The notes under the pieces: generated by a model | Databases searched by the model: none | The model's input: only the letters and a program-made list of their open reading frames with translations | Told to the model about the DNA's origin: nothing | Source of the DNA: JAICWY01 sp964531205 | Lineage (GTDB): Bacteria > Vulcanimicrobiota > Vulcanimicrobiia > Vulcanimicrobiales > Vulcanimicrobiaceae | Direction: 5' to 3' | Length of the DNA: 22,472 nucleotides | Assembly: GCA_964531205.1 (NCBI GenBank) | Contig: CAZHGH010000052.1 | Coordinates: 1 to 22,472, forward strand | Part shown: one piece after another, positions 22,099 to 22,472 of the stretch | Layout: each line of letters opens with the position of its first letter | How positions within the stretch are numbered: position 1 is the stretch's first letter | Made by a program: the position numbers and the translations under genes

Positions 22099-22472
22099 CT
22101 TACAGTCATCACCGCAACAAGCCTCGAAACCCGCGCAGCACGCAAAGCACTACCGCCGAGTGTACGCGTCACGCAATGTGGCATCGCGCTCAAAGATGCG
22201 AGCGAATTCGGCGATGTCGTCGTAAGCTGCGGATTGGCCGGAGGACTGCGACCCGATCTGCCAACGGGAACTGTTGTCATTCCGAACTTTGTTCGACGCC
22301 CTGACGGAACGATACTTACATGCGATTCCGAACTCAGCGAAATGCTGCGCATTGCAGCACGTCAGCTCGGTCACGATCCCGTCGACGCATCGCTTTTAAC
22401 GAGCGCAACGCTCGTCCACGGAACCGAACGCGCGAAATGGGCGTCCGATTACGCGGCGGTCGACATGGAAAC
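22069..22472 (+). CDS. hpnG: Adenosylhopane nucleoside phosphorylase HpnG, 3'-truncated by window edge
   Basis: Purine-nucleoside-phosphorylase-fold enzyme that removes adenine from adenosylhopane, leading to ribosyl/phosphoribosyl hopane. The visible 134 codons include VITATSLETRAARKAL at the N-terminus, SCGLAGGLRPDLPTGTVVIP (the phosphorylase glycine-rich motif), and AVDMET at the window end, the substrate-binding Glu motif. No ATG lies upstream of LTVITA in frame. Possible starts are TTG 22069 or CTG 22063, both within the dispersed repeat, so the first residues would be repeat-encoded. The start is therefore tentative, but the function is well supported by the motifs and by hpnH-hpnA adjacency. 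Confidence 0.85.
   Translation, partial: MSKDPELVEGLTVITATSLETRAARKALPPSVRVTQCGIALKDASEFGDVVVSCGLAGGLRPDLPTGTVVIPNFVRRPDGTILTCDSELSEMLRIAARQLGHDPVDASLLTSATLVHGTERAKWASDYAAVDME

Noticed and set aside
22057..22350. Minus-strand frame translating SFDKLRMT
   Set aside because: A typical artefact of the CCTGAGCTTGTCGAAGG repeat read backwards, opposite the real hpnG.

Overview
The window is about 22.5 kb of GC-rich bacterial DNA, probably from a draft or metagenome-derived assembly, since it contains a run of exactly 100 N. It encodes a full hopanoid (squalene-hopene) pathway, so it comes from a hopanoid-making bacterium. Gene content and the very dense gene packing would fit Eremiobacterota (WPS-2) or a similar poorly cultured phylum. 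That placement is my inference and no search was run. There is no gene-free stretch longer than 300 bases, and I saw no tRNA, rRNA, CRISPR array or insertion sequence.

Bases 1-5786 hold metabolic and housekeeping genes. These are the 3' part of a type II NADH dehydrogenase, an isopropylmalate/homocitrate-synthase-family enzyme, a small four-helix membrane protein, and a convergent minus-strand operon (membrane-anchored TPR protein followed by two tandem M55 D-aminopeptidases). A SprT-like zinc protein diverges from that operon. Class II fumarase (fumC, 5872-7302) follows and ends at a strong, probably bidirectional terminator.

Bases 7362-10824, all on the minus strand, form the most interesting region. 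In transcription order it has: a 54-residue orphan peptide gene with its own terminator; an HPr-kinase-like P-loop protein; two homologous proteins with a cupin-like core and HEAT-like C-terminus (one keeps its candidate metal ligands, the other has lost them); and three tandem mini-genes for 38-45-residue peptides. The mini-genes share a YxxP...GD leader-like half and an aligned T-x-V-x-G-S tail. This looks like a compact ribosomal-peptide (RiPP-like) locus. It lacks the lasso maturases, transporter, leader peptidase and radical SAM enzyme of known classes, and its edges are set by fumC on one side and the hopanoid genes on the other.

Bases 10935-22472 are the hopanoid region. hpnI and hpnK (glycosylation and deacetylation of the hopanoid head group) run on the minus strand. 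Nine genes run on the plus strand: a short-chain prenyl diphosphate synthase, type 2 IPP isomerase, hpnC, hpnD, hpnE, shc/hpnF, hpnH, hpnA and hpnG. Almost every junction overlaps or abuts, implying one translationally coupled operon from IPP/DMAPP through farnesyl-PP, presqualene-PP, hydroxysqualene and squalene to hopene, then adenosylhopane and its depurinated product. hpnA is interrupted by the N gap. A short dispersed repeat sits exactly at the hpnA/hpnG junction, and hpnG runs off the window end.
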